Shown here: positions 8,470-16,675 of the stretch, one piece after another
How the letters are laid out: the number at the start of each line of letters is the position of its first letter
How positions within the stretch are numbered: the stretch's first letter is position 1
Origin: CAVZBT01 sp963773605
GTDB taxonomy: Bacteria > Acidobacteriota > UBA6911
Assembly: GCA_963773605.1 (NCBI GenBank)
Contig: CAVZBT010000001.1
Span: forward strand, 209,341-273,340
DNA: 64,000 nt
Direction: 5' to 3'
Notes under the pieces: generated by a model
The model's input: only the letters and a program-made list of their open reading frames with translations
Database searches by the model: none
Told to the model about the DNA's origin: nothing
Program-made: the position numbers and the translations under genes

Positions 8470-10812
8470 CTACCGTGGGTGGGATGTCGGCCGGTCCTCG
8501 GCTGCCCTAATTTCCGGGCAAGCCGCCGGATGCACGGCGGAGATGCTGCGGGCGATGTTGCCTAGCTCGGCTGTGTTTTCACTCTTGCTGCGCGCGATCG
8601 CCGACTTGAAATTGTAGGTTTTGAGACGGGACTTCAGCGTTAGCCGGTCGCCCGAGATCAGGGCGGTATAGGCCCCCTGCTCGAAACGGAAGCTGTCTTT
8701 CTCTTTATCCGAGAAAAAGGAAACGGCATCCGGAGCTACTTGCAGCGTTCCCCGGCAACTGCCGAATGCGTGGTCGTGGACGACCGGGAAGGTATAGGTG
8801 AGTGTCTGGCCGGGCGTCGCGGCTTCCTGTTTTTTTTGGGCCGGTTTGGGCGCAGGTGCCTCTCTGCGCACGGGGGGCGCGACCACGACCTCCGCCGCGG
8901 TGGCTGCCGGAGCCTGGCGAGCTGCAGCGGGCTGCTGGCCGAGGGACAAGGGTGCCGGGGGCGCCGGCCGGGAGCGCGTGGACAGGTAGCCTGCAGCCGA
9001 AATCAAAATGAACGCCGCCGCGGCCAGGCAAGCGAACGCGACCCGGCGCACCTGTTTGCGGGGCCTGTCGGCTTCGGTTCGATGTTCGTCTGCGACCGGT
9101 GCGGTAGCAGGATCCTTCGGTCCGGCCGACGTTTCGGCAAACGCCGGGATCCCCTCTGCCAACAACGCCGCAGCCTCGGCGCTGCCGATGGGCTTCGAAA
9201 ACAGAAATCCCTGCCCATATGCGCAGTTGAGGGACCGTATGAACTTCAGCTGTCCCGTGTTCTCGATTCCCTCCGCAATGACGCGCAGACCGAGCTGATG
9301 GGAAAGGGCCGCCACTGTCCGCACGACCTCGGCCGTGTCCTGGCTGCTTGCGGCCCTCCTGACAAAAAAGTGATCGATCTTCAGGTAATCGACCGGAAAT
9401 CGCCGCAAGTAACTGAGCGAAGAGTACCCCGTGCCGAAATCATCGATGGCGATCTGCACACCCAGCACGCGTAGCTGCATGAGCATGCTGCTGACGGCCT
9501 CGGGATTCTGCATGATCGCGCTCTCGGTCAGCTCCAGGATCAAGCAGCGCGGTGCAAGCTCGGCCACCCTCAGGCACTCCTCGATCTCCTCGACGAGCGA
9601 CGGCTGAAGGAATTGCACTCCCGAGAGATTCACCGAAACCCACAGCTCAGGGCACTTCTCCTGCCACTCCCTGGCCTGCCGGCAGGCCTCGGCCAGCACC
9701 CATTGGCCCAGCGGTCCCATCATGCCGGTCTCTTCGGCGACCGGTATGAACTCCAGGGGCGAGACCGGACCCCGCAAGGGATGCTTCCAGCGGATCAGGG
9801 CCTCGAATCCTGCAATCCGGTTGGTGGCCAGCGACACGATGGGCTGGTAGGCGAGCACAAATTCATTTCGCGCCAAGGCCTGCCGCAGATCGATCTCCAG
9901 TTGCTGGCGGCTCTCGGCCGATTCCAGGATCGCGGTGTCGAACACTTCGCACCGCGCTTTGCCGAGCGATTTGGCCCGGTACATCGCGGTGTCGGCGTCG
10001 CGCAGGATCTCTTCGGGGTCGCTGTATCCGGTGGCGCTCAAGGCGATGCCGATGCTTGCTGAAAGGTACACCTCGCGCCCCGCGATGTGGAACGGGTCCG
10101 AAAGCTCCTGCAGCAGGCGCTCGGCCACCTTCTTCGCGTCCCCGACCTCGTTCAGACCCTCGAGCAGGATCGTGAATTCGTCCCCTCCGACCCTTGCCAG
10201 CACATGGTCGCGGCCCAGCCGGGCTATGGTGTCGCCGGCCCGGAGACAGGTCTCCAGGCGCCGCGCCGTCGCGACCAACAACTGGTCGGCGGCAGTTGCC
10301 CCCAGGCGTTCTATGACCGCCTTGAACCTGTCGACATCCAGCAGCAGGAGCGCAAAATAGAAATCGCTGTGCCGCCTGGCGCGTTGAATGGAGTTGGCCA
10401 GACGCTCTACGAGCAGGGAGCGGTTGGGAAGCCCGGTCAGCGGATCCGCCACCTTCTCAGCGGTGATGTCGGCGTGCGAGCCAGCCATCCGGACCGCCCG
10501 GCCCTGTTCGTCCCACACGGTGAGCCCACGGCACGACATCCACCGGTAGCTCCCATCCTTGTGGAGCATCCGATGTTGGCTTTCCAGATCGGAAGGCTTT
10601 CCCGACAGGTGTGCGTCGACCCAGGCCTGGACCTGTTGGCGGTCTTCGGGGTGGATGCGCCGCAGCCACTCCTCCGGGGAATTTCCGACCTCGTGTTCCT
10701 CACAGCCCAACATGGAGAGCCAGCGAGGCGAAAAGAACACCCGGTTGGTTTCGAGGTTCCAGTCCCAGAGCCCGTTCTTCTCACCGGAGTCGACAGCCTG
10801 GTTCCGGCCCAT
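8470..10812 (-). CDS. PAS-GGDEF-EAL cyclic-di-GMP protein with a C-terminal membrane helix and small extracytoplasmic domain
   Basis: A 780-residue protein. Residues about 10-120 are a PAS domain with a PAC tail (RMLHKDGSYRWMSCRGLTVW). The GGDEF domain (about 125-290) has an intact GGDEF at 209-213; an RAGD inhibitory-site-like motif at 191-194 is set about 9 residues further upstream than usual by an insertion. The EAL domain (about 300-550) keeps EAL at 337-339, NLSGVQF, DDFGTGYSSLSYLRR and IAEGIEN, so both synthesis and hydrolysis residues are present. A basic stretch and one membrane helix (VAFACLAAAAFILISAAGYL, about 591-610) follow the EAL domain. Then comes a Pro/Ala linker and a small beta-rich domain (about 670-740, FPVVHDHAFGSCRGTLQV ... 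GDRLTLKSRLKTYNFKS). A sensory or output domain after the EAL is unusual. GGGGAGG precedes the ATG. Confidence 0.92.
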   Translation of the reverse strand: MGRNQAVDSGEKNGLWDWNLETNRVFFSPRWLSMLGCEEHEVGNSPEEWLRRIHPEDRQQVQAWVDAHLSGKPSDLESQHRMLHKDGSYRWMSCRGLTVWDEQGRAVRMAGSHADITAEKVADPLTGLPNRSLLVERLANSIQRARRHSDFYFALLLLDVDRFKAVIERLGATAADQLLVATARRLETCLRAGDTIARLGRDHVLARVGGDEFTILLEGLNEVGDAKKVAERLLQELSDPFHIAGREVYLSASIGIALSATGYSDPEEILRDADTAMYRAKSLGKARCEVFDTAILESAESRQQLEIDLRQALARNEFVLAYQPIVSLATNRIAGFEALIRWKHPLRGPVSPLEFIPVAEETGMMGPLGQWVLAEACRQAREWQEKCPELWVSVNLSGVQFLQPSLVEEIEECLRVAELAPRCLILELTESAIMQNPEAVSSMLMQLRVLGVQIAIDDFGTGYSSLSYLRRFPVDYLKIDHFFVRRAASSQDTAEVVRTVAALSHQLGLRVIAEGIENTGQLKFIRSLNCAYGQGFLFSKPIGSAEAAALLAEGIPAFAETSAGPKDPATAPVADEHRTEADRPRKQVRRVAFACLAAAAFILISAAGYLSTRSRPAPPAPLSLGQQPAAARQAPAATAAEVVVAPPVRREAPAPKPAQKKQEAATPGQTLTYTFPVVHDHAFGSCRGTLQVAPDAVSFFSDKEKDSFRFEQGAYTALISGDRLTLKSRLKTYNFKSAIARSKSENTAELGNIARSISAVHPAACPEIRAAEDRPTSHPR

Positions 10813-11126
10813 CGTGCATACCTCCCCGCCGTTTCCTCGGGATTCTTTACTTACTCTTCGGAAAATAGCGGATCAGGCTTGAAGGAAAATGCAAAGCGAG
10901 CCGGATTGCAGCGATCCCTCGCGACGAAGCACTTTCGGTTCCTTGCTGTTAAATTCTAATCTGTTGGGAGCAGAGTTCCGATCAAGTTAGAAGGGAGGAA
11001 TGGCACGGCTTTCTGCGATAAGCCTCAAGAACCTTTTGAAAGGTTCCGCAAGATCTCATAAAATCAGCCCCCATCGTTCCGCATACGATCAAACAGAAAC
11101 GGAACGACCCCCCCCGTGGATCAGCG
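10813..11126. promoter_or_regulatory. Divergent intergenic region with a short hairpin
   Basis: This 314-base gap separates the minus-strand GGDEF-EAL gene from the plus-strand response regulator and should hold both promoters. It contains a perfect 7-base-pair stem, GAACCTT (11029-11035) with AAGGTTC (11040-11046) around a TTGA loop; it has no T-run, so it is not a standard terminator. A strong GGGAGG with ATG at 11000 opens a short frame that would join the response regulator only if the C-run near 11108-11115 were miscounted by one base. Confidence 0.35.
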
Positions 11127-11558
11127 ATGCCTATGACTTCTCTCGACGGATTGCTTGTTCTTATCGTGGACGATCAGGAGGACAGCCGGTCGCTTGTAAC
11201 CTATGTACTGGAAGCCTGCGGCGCCAGGGTACATTCCTGCGAATCCGCCTGTGAGGCACTCAAAGCCATAGTCGAATGTCAGCCGGACGTGATTGTCTCC
11301 GATATCGGGATGCCGGAGCGTGACGGCTACTGGCTAATCGAAAATGTCAGGCGACTTGAGCCCGAACAGGGCGGTCAGACCCCTGCCATAGCCTTGACGG
11401 CGCACACCCGGCCGGAGGACCGGCGCAGAGTTATCGCCGCCGGCTTTCAGATGCACATCGGGAAACCCTTTGAGCCGGAACAGGTGGTCAGTGCGATCGG
11501 GGCCGTGGCGGTCCGGATAGACCCTATCGGATCCCAACAAGACGGCATCGAGCCCTGA
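11127..11558 (+). CDS. Single-domain response regulator (CheY-like receiver)
   Basis: A 143-residue receiver with no output domain. It shows the acidic pair in VLIVDDQED, the phosphoacceptor Asp (about residue 59) in DVIVSDIGMPERDGYWLI, the Thr/Ser in AIALTAHTRPEDR and the conserved Lys in MHIGKPFEPEQV. The LTAHTR..DRRR..AAGF..H..KP sequence is typical of receivers found at the C-terminus of hybrid histidine kinases, but here it is free. It faces the GGDEF-EAL gene across a shared intergenic region, so control of c-di-GMP output or a shared stimulus is possible (inference). The ATG at 11127 has a weak ribosome-binding site; the stronger site at 11000 is out of frame by one base across a C-run. 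Confidence 0.88.
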   Translation: MPMTSLDGLLVLIVDDQEDSRSLVTYVLEACGARVHSCESACEALKAIVECQPDVIVSDIGMPERDGYWLIENVRRLEPEQGGQTPAIALTAHTRPEDRRRVIAAGFQMHIGKPFEPEQVVSAIGAVAVRIDPIGSQQDGIEP

Positions 11559-11674
11559 GCTTGGAAGGCCCGCCACGACCGGACCTTTCCCTGGCGACTC
11601 GAGGCAGGCTCTTGATTGACTTCCGCGGAGGTCGAGCTGCCGCACTTCTTGTCTTAGAGGGGTGTCCGGGTTCA

Positions 11675-12856
11675 CTACTCGTACATCAATCGATTCGGGG
11701 CGGACTGGGACGGGTTGCGCAGGTACCGGCCGACTCCGTGCGCCTTCACCTCGCCGTAGCGAGGAATGCCGGAACATACGATGCCCCTGTCCGGGTGCTC
11801 GTCGGTCCAGCTGGCCATCGTTTGCAGCAGGGAGGATGTGTGCCGTCCGACGCGCACGTCGATGGGCCACCCGGTCGCGTCGATTTTCTCAAACAGGAGC
11901 CCGTGCCTGCCCGCCATCATCACGAACTCGTCTTTGCCCGTCAGGAGGAGTTCCTCCGTCGTCTTTCCCCGGGTCGCATCGAGAAAGGGTTCCGGCGCCT
12001 CGAAGAGCAGGGAAATTGCGTCGGAATGGTCCCCGACCTCGCGGTGTGAAAGGCCGTGCAAGTTCCGGGGAGAGAACTCCATCCCGATTTTGAACCCCTC
12101 GGTGTCGGTGAGCACCATCGATACCATCATGCCCAGTTCCTGCCCCTTGTCGTGCGCGACGATCGTGCTGATGACGGGGTACTGCAGCTCGGCCTCGTGC
12201 AGGTCGACGAACAGGTCTGCGTGTTCCGAGCGGATCAGTTGCATGAAGCCGTAGCAGGTTTTCTCCGTGAGAGAACCGTTGGCCCGGCCCGGCCAGGCGC
12301 GATTGAGGTTTCTAATGTCGCAGTAGGCGAGAGTCTGCCTGCTCGGGTAGTGGATGTAAACTTCGGGATCGGGCCACTGGTCCAGCGGGTTGGACCAGCG
12401 GTCGCCCATTCTGAACTTCTGTTCTCCCCAATCGGTCCTGATTGTGAAGCCGGGCGGATAGGCGCCGCTTGGGCGCGTCGAGGTCGAGGCGCTGCGATTG
12501 GCGCTCAGCACAACGATCAGCCGGCCCCTCTCCATGGTCGCGTTTTCCACCAGGAGCCACGCGGCGAGCCGGCCTGCGGGTTCTTCCGGGTGGGTGCCGC
12601 CCAGGACGACCATCGTGGCGCCGCGTTCCCGTCCTTCGAGGAAGTAAAGATTGCAGTCGTTGGCGGTGCCGGCGAGGCCGGGGTAGTACTCGCTGAGTTT
12701 CTTCACCCCGGTCACCCCCGGCCCCAGTACCACAGGCTCCGCCAGGTGCCGGCTCCGGTAGAAGCTGATTCCCGAGCCTGCGAGCACCACCAGCCCGATG
12801 GCCCCGAAAACAAGCTTGCGGATCCTGATCGTCCCGTCGTTCACGTGGACCCTCAC
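11675..12856 (-). CDS. Membrane-anchored M14 metallo-hydrolase (succinylglutamate desuccinylase/aspartoacylase-like), last gene of the PGA locus
   Basis: About 393 residues from the GTG at 12856, which overlaps the TGA of the upstream small gene by four bases (GTGA), a sign of translational coupling; the longer upstream frame lacks a good start. One N-terminal membrane helix (KLVFGAIGLVVLAGSGISF) anchors an outer M14 domain. Zinc-ligand motif HxxE is in GGTHPEEPAGR, the AstE/aspartoacylase signature appears as NLNRAWPGR, and the third ligand and neighbour are in FVDLHEAE. A later Glu-rich segment (LLFEAPEPFLDATRG) could hold the general base. The family cleaves terminal amide bonds next to acidic residues. 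Sitting at the end of a pgsBCW operon, it is a candidate for trimming or releasing the gamma-linked polymer in place of CapD/PgsS; that role is inference. Confidence 0.85.
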   Translation of the reverse strand: MRVHVNDGTIRIRKLVFGAIGLVVLAGSGISFYRSRHLAEPVVLGPGVTGVKKLSEYYPGLAGTANDCNLYFLEGRERGATMVVLGGTHPEEPAGRLAAWLLVENATMERGRLIVVLSANRSASTSTRPSGAYPPGFTIRTDWGEQKFRMGDRWSNPLDQWPDPEVYIHYPSRQTLAYCDIRNLNRAWPGRANGSLTEKTCYGFMQLIRSEHADLFVDLHEAELQYPVISTIVAHDKGQELGMMVSMVLTDTEGFKIGMEFSPRNLHGLSHREVGDHSDAISLLFEAPEPFLDATRGKTTEELLLTGKDEFVMMAGRHGLLFEKIDATGWPIDVRVGRHTSSLLQTMASWTDEHPDRGIVCSGIPRYGEVKAHGVGRYLRNPSQSAPNRLMYE

Positions 12857-13017
12857 TTCAAGAGGAACAACCGCAGCAGGAAGGGAAGAAGCACAACGAT
12901 ATAGAGCAGTTCCTGGTCCCAGCGCCTGCACTTGACAAAGTTGTAGGCCAGGATCACGGCCACCCCAGCCGTCAACGCGTAATAGACCGTCGTGATGACT
13001 GCGCCTGCGATATTCAT
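12853..13017 (-). CDS. Small hydrophobic membrane protein (54 residues) in the PGA locus
   Basis: A 54-residue protein with two likely membrane helices (VITTVYYALTAGVAVILAY and LLYIVVLLPFLLRLFLL) separated by a charged loop NFVKCRRWDQE. GGGAGAGTGGGG provides a ribosome-binding site for the ATG at 13017. It lies 17 bases after the permease stop, and its TGA overlaps the GTG of the M14 gene, so it is locked into the operon. I do not recognise a family. By position and size it could be a counterpart of CapE/PgsE, the tiny membrane protein needed for Bacillus capsule synthesis, or a small accessory subunit of the preceding permease; both are guesses from context only. Confidence 0.75.
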   Translation of the reverse strand: MNIAGAVITTVYYALTAGVAVILAYNFVKCRRWDQELLYIVVLLPFLLRLFLLK

Positions 13018-13034
13018 CCCCACTCTCCCGGTTG

Positions 13035-14327
13035 CTACAATCCCGTCAAGAACGCGAGCTGCCTGCTGTAGACAACCATCAGGGTTCCTATCACGATGAT
13101 GATGATAGCCGGAAGCGCACAGCATTTCAGGAACGCCGCATAGGACTCCCGGTATCCGACGGCCTCGACGGAGAGCCTGCCGATAATCGCCGTCGGCGGG
13201 AGGGCGTCGCCCAGCGGCCACATCAGGCTCATCCCGGCCAGCGCGACTATCGGATTCAGTCCCATGGTGTTGAAAAGCAGCACCAGCGGAACGCCGAGCA
13301 CGGGAGCCGCCGCATACATGAGCACCGCTTCCGACACGGGAAGAACAATGAACAGGGTGGCCAGGACAGCGAAGACCGGCAAGGTCACCGCCGTCACCGC
13401 GAGCAACCCGCGCACGCCCGTCAAGGTCATGATCTGGACCAGTATCCCGGCGCAGGTAAGAGTGGCGATCAGCGGCAGCAGCCGGGCCACGGTCTGTTCG
13501 GAAATACTCAGGAAGTCGAGCTTCACCGGCGACAGGACAAACGACACGGCCGCCGCGCACAGGAACATGAGGGGGAGACCGATGACCGGCGTAGAATGAG
13601 GCCAACTGCGCCCCGCAAGGACCAGCGCGCCAAATACGAAGAAAGGCGCCGCGATCCGGAGCCACCCCATTCTGTCCGGGGGCGCCGGAAGTTCCTCCAG
13701 GGCTTTCGCCAGGTCGGGTTCGGCGCCCTTCCATCCCAGGATGAAACTTGTCGCTACTGCCCCGATTACGCACGGCACCAGCAGGGGCCAGAAGAAACCG
13801 ACATAGGGCATGTTTACCCCGGCGGCGGTGAGCATGGCCCAGAGGCTCACCGGAGGAGCCGCCGCGCTCAGGCCGGCATTGACGAACACGATTGCGGCGG
13901 CTTTGACGCGTGCAATCCCCATGTAGTGGAGTACGGTTGCCACCATGCCTCCCGTTATCAGCACGGTTACGCTTCCGGCACCGGTCAGCGCACCCGGGAT
14001 GAGCAGCAGGACGCTGAGGAATATCAGGAGGAGCGGGCGGTTTCGGTGAAACCGCTTGAGGATCGCCCGTACCGCAAAGGCTACGCCCCCCGATTCCTTC
14101 AGAATCGACATGAAGAGGGTGGCGGTGATGAAGATGAGGTTGATGTCGAGATAGGTGACGGCTCCCTCGGCGAGCTGCCGGAGCGGGATCCCGAACCCCC
14201 CGGCTAACCCTCCCGCCACAGCTGAGGCCAGCATCGACACTTCCGTGGATGCGGTCACAAGCCGGGCCAGCAGGTAGACCGTCACCATCACGCCGAGCAC
14301 GACGCCGGCGTACGTGAACATACTCAT
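13035..14327 (-). CDS. DctM/ion-transporter-superfamily permease in the PGA locus
   Basis: A 430-residue, very hydrophobic protein with about 11-12 membrane helices. The repeated re-entrant-loop pattern of the IT superfamily is visible: GALTGAGSVTVLITGGMVA in the first half and GLNPIVALAGMSLMWPLGDA in the second, each with small residues and Ser/Thr/Asn. VNAGLSAAAPPVSLWAML recalls the TRAP large subunit. No DctP (periplasmic binder) or DctQ subunit is next to it, though the following 54-residue protein and the preceding secreted DUF6305-like protein could stand in. Known substrates of this superfamily are dicarboxylates and related anions. In this locus, moving glutamate, a precursor or the polymer is possible but not shown. 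It starts 13 bases after the DUF6305-like gene. Confidence 0.8.
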   Translation of the reverse strand: MSMFTYAGVVLGVMVTVYLLARLVTASTEVSMLASAVAGGLAGGFGIPLRQLAEGAVTYLDINLIFITATLFMSILKESGGVAFAVRAILKRFHRNRPLLLIFLSVLLLIPGALTGAGSVTVLITGGMVATVLHYMGIARVKAAAIVFVNAGLSAAAPPVSLWAMLTAAGVNMPYVGFFWPLLVPCVIGAVATSFILGWKGAEPDLAKALEELPAPPDRMGWLRIAAPFFVFGALVLAGRSWPHSTPVIGLPLMFLCAAAVSFVLSPVKLDFLSISEQTVARLLPLIATLTCAGILVQIMTLTGVRGLLAVTAVTLPVFAVLATLFIVLPVSEAVLMYAAAPVLGVPLVLLFNTMGLNPIVALAGMSLMWPLGDALPPTAIIGRLSVEAVGYRESYAAFLKCCALPAIIIIVIGTLMVVYSRQLAFLTGL

Positions 14328-14340
14328 GGGGGGGCTGACC

Positions 14341-14940
14341 TTATTTCGAGAAGAGGTTCTGGAGGACTCCTTCCAACTCCATGTTTTTCTCGAAGAGAAT
14401 CATCGGGATGCTCCGGTTCCTGGAAATCGTCGTGAAGCGTCCGTCCTCATCCCCATCCTTACGGACGATGAGCAGCGACGACTGGGGACAAACCGCGTCG
14501 ATCGACATTTCATCGGAGTTGTCGCCTGCCGAGGCGCCCTGGGCGCGGCGGGACATGCCTTCGATGTGCGCCCCGATGACTTTGATGTTCTGCTTCTTCG
14601 CCTCGGCGACCAGTGCCTTGATCCGGTCGATCTCGTCGTTGATGGAAACGCCGGCTGCCCCCATCCCTTTCAGGCTCGCCCCGGTGACGATTATGACGGA
14701 CTGGTACGGCGCCCCCTGTTTCTTCTTCGCGAGCAGGTCGGCGGCAGTGGCCTTCAGTTCATAGCCGTAGTCCAGCTTCAACTTGCCGATGAATACCTTC
14801 AGCTTGACCGGCCCCGGGCTTTGCCCGCACGACGTCACCAGCACGGGGAGTCCGGCCTTCTCCGCCCCGGCAGCCTCCGGAACCGAAAGACACGGGAGGA
14901 TCAGCGGCAGGGCAATGCAGAGCACTCTCAGGCATTTCAT
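14341..14940 (-). CDS. Secreted DUF6305-like protein in the PGA locus
   Basis: A 199-residue protein with a signal peptide (VLCIALPLILPCLSVPEAAG), starting at the ATG 14940 behind AGGGAG. The mature part opens LPVLVTSCGQSPGPVKLKVF, a motif I associate with DUF6305 proteins. It continues as an alternating alpha/beta domain with SVIIVTGASLKGMGAAGVSI, IKVIGAHIEGMSRR and SSLLIVRKDGDEDG, like a Rossmann-type ligand-binding fold. It ends with PMILFEKNMELEGVLQNLF. The function is unknown. It lies between pgsW (192 bases upstream) and the permease (13 bases downstream), so it may serve as a periplasmic partner of the permease. The DUF name is from memory, with moderate certainty. Confidence 0.75.
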   Translation of the reverse strand: MKCLRVLCIALPLILPCLSVPEAAGAEKAGLPVLVTSCGQSPGPVKLKVFIGKLKLDYGYELKATAADLLAKKKQGAPYQSVIIVTGASLKGMGAAGVSINDEIDRIKALVAEAKKQNIKVIGAHIEGMSRRAQGASAGDNSDEMSIDAVCPQSSLLIVRKDGDEDGRFTTISRNRSIPMILFEKNMELEGVLQNLFSK

Positions 14941-15132
14941 GTTCGACTCCCTCTGGCCCGCAACGTGGTGTGCGGGTGTCGACCAACCTTGCGATTCTTC
15001 GAGTCCTTCCAGAAGCCTTGGAGGTGAACTGCGGCACTCACCTCGGAGGCTCCGGGGATTCAATGGATCTCGAAGAACCGATGGCGCACTATCGTGGCTC
15101 GAACGCCAACTTAATGAACTGTGCGCTCCCGA

Positions 15133-16233
15133 TCAACGAAAATCATTGTCGGCGGTGTCGCGCGGCCGTGCCCCGGGCCACGCCACCAGCAAAGCCAGGA
15201 GCGACAGGTATCCGATCGACACGAGCCAGAAGAGGGCGCCGTTTGCCGACGATGAGCCGGGGACGGGGAAGGCCTCGGGCTCAGGCAGCGGCACCGGGTC
15301 CCAGGGAAGCCCGTAACGCAGCGTCAGCCCCTTGACGTGAAGGAGATGGATCACCGGGATGCCGCGCGACGCCATCTCGTGCACGAGCCCGCGCTGCCCC
15401 CGGGGCGCAGCAGCGACGCCGGTGACCAGGCCCGGGGCCAGATCCAGGACAGCGGCGCTGGTCCCGAGACTGGCGTAACTCCCCCCGCAGTTGATCAGGG
15501 CCGCGATCTCTCCCCCCGAGGCCTCCTCGTACACGGCGATGCGCCGGGCGACGTTCGCCTGGAGTTCGGGTTCCTGGATGAACGCAACCCCGCTCGCCTC
15601 GACTCGTCGAAACAGTTTGTCCCGGAGTTCAGTCTCGAAATCCAGCCCGACGTCTTTTTCCCCGCCGAGTGACACGGCCGCGGGTGGTTCGCTGCAGATT
15701 CCCCCGCGCGCCAACTCGTCATAGATATCCAGCAGGTTGAACTGTGCGCTGGTTGCGCCAAACGAAGACGCGCCCAGCGACAGGATCACGACGGGACGGA
15801 CCCCGATGGACCGGGCGGCGGCGAGCGCCGCAACCATCAGGGCGGGGAACGATCCGGAGCAGGCCACCCCGATTGTCTGCCCCCGCGATACCCCGGCCTG
15901 GTTGAGCAGGTGAACGATCAGCCCCGCCATGTTCGGGTTCGTGGTCGTCCTTTTCGCCTCGAGGTCGCCGACGGTGGTCATGAGCTCGGAGTCTTCCGGT
16001 CCGATCAGGCCGGTCCGATTCGGATCGACAGCCGGGTCGACGGGAACCCCGAGCGCGTGCCGCCGCGCCGCCACCAGCTGTAACCCTCTCTGCATTATCT
16101 TCCCCGCTTCGCGCATCGGGGCGGAGTAGACCGGCAGGCGCGCATCGAAGCCGGAACCCAGTGCCAGGCATGCGGCGAGGCTTGCGATGCCCGCCACAAT
16201 CGTCCGCCGGTGGATTGGTCTCGGACTTGCCAT
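15133..16233 (-). CDS. pgsW: Poly-gamma-glutamate system protein PgsW
   Basis: A 366-residue protein with an N-terminal signal or membrane segment (RTIVAGIASLAACLALGSGF) and a C-terminal membrane helix (GALFWLVSIGYLSLLALLVA). The large outer domain between them has two Rossmann-like signatures: GQTIGVACSGSFPALMVAAL with ARSIGVRPVVILSLGASSFG, and IAALINCGGSYASLGTSAA. This matches the PgsW family found beside pgsB and pgsC in many Gram-negatives and some Gram-positives. Its biochemical role is not established. The ATG lies four bases after the pgsC stop, which supports an operon. A tail of charged residues (RPRDTADNDFR) should face the cytoplasm. Confidence 0.88.
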   Translation of the reverse strand: MASPRPIHRRTIVAGIASLAACLALGSGFDARLPVYSAPMREAGKIMQRGLQLVAARRHALGVPVDPAVDPNRTGLIGPEDSELMTTVGDLEAKRTTTNPNMAGLIVHLLNQAGVSRGQTIGVACSGSFPALMVAALAAARSIGVRPVVILSLGASSFGATSAQFNLLDIYDELARGGICSEPPAAVSLGGEKDVGLDFETELRDKLFRRVEASGVAFIQEPELQANVARRIAVYEEASGGEIAALINCGGSYASLGTSAAVLDLAPGLVTGVAAAPRGQRGLVHEMASRGIPVIHLLHVKGLTLRYGLPWDPVPLPEPEAFPVPGSSSANGALFWLVSIGYLSLLALLVAWPGARPRDTADNDFR

Positions 16234-16237
16234 GCCG

Positions 16238-16675
16238 CTACGCCATGAGGTGAAGCATTCTTCCCAGGATATACGCCAAAACCGTCACGGTGGCCAGAGA
16301 GGCGGTCGTCGCGAGGATCCCCTGCCTCTCGCTGGCATGCGCAATCAGTCCGGGGATGATCCAGCCGATCACCCGGAACTCCGTCGCACCGGGGATTACC
16401 GCTGGGAAGAGTCGGAGCCAGGCGAAGGTCCACAATCCAGCAGTGAGGATCATGAAGACGAACTTCCGTCTCCCGAACAGGATCAGGTGCCGCGAGGCGA
16501 TCCTGTAACACAGCAGCGTCAGGAGAGCGGCTGCGAGGGTTCCCACGAGTCGCTGCGGGTGATGCAGGAACAGCACCATATAGCTCGGGACTATGATGCC
16601 GCCCGGGCTCAGCCCGGTCAGGCTGATGTGAGCGAGCGCCAGCAGCAAGGCGAGAAAGGAGACTTCATAACCCAT
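16238..16675 (-). CDS. pgsC: Poly-gamma-glutamate biosynthesis protein PgsC/CapC
   Basis: A 145-residue membrane protein with about four to five helices, the usual size of CapC/PgsC. The N-terminal helix ends in the family-like LTGLSPGGIIVPSYMVLFLH, followed by RLVGTLAAALLTLLCYRI, the loop LFGRRKFVFMIL, and a late GWIIPGLIAHASERQG. PgsC forms the membrane-bound polymerase with PgsB. The ATG at 16675 lies inside the last codons of pgsB, an 11-base overlap, with GGAGG in the pgsB coding end. Thus the two partners should be made in a coupled manner. A longer upstream frame is not needed. Confidence 0.92.
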   Translation of the reverse strand: MGYEVSFLALLLALAHISLTGLSPGGIIVPSYMVLFLHHPQRLVGTLAAALLTLLCYRIASRHLILFGRRKFVFMILTAGLWTFAWLRLFPAVIPGATEFRVIGWIIPGLIAHASERQGILATTASLATVTVLAYILGRMLHLMA

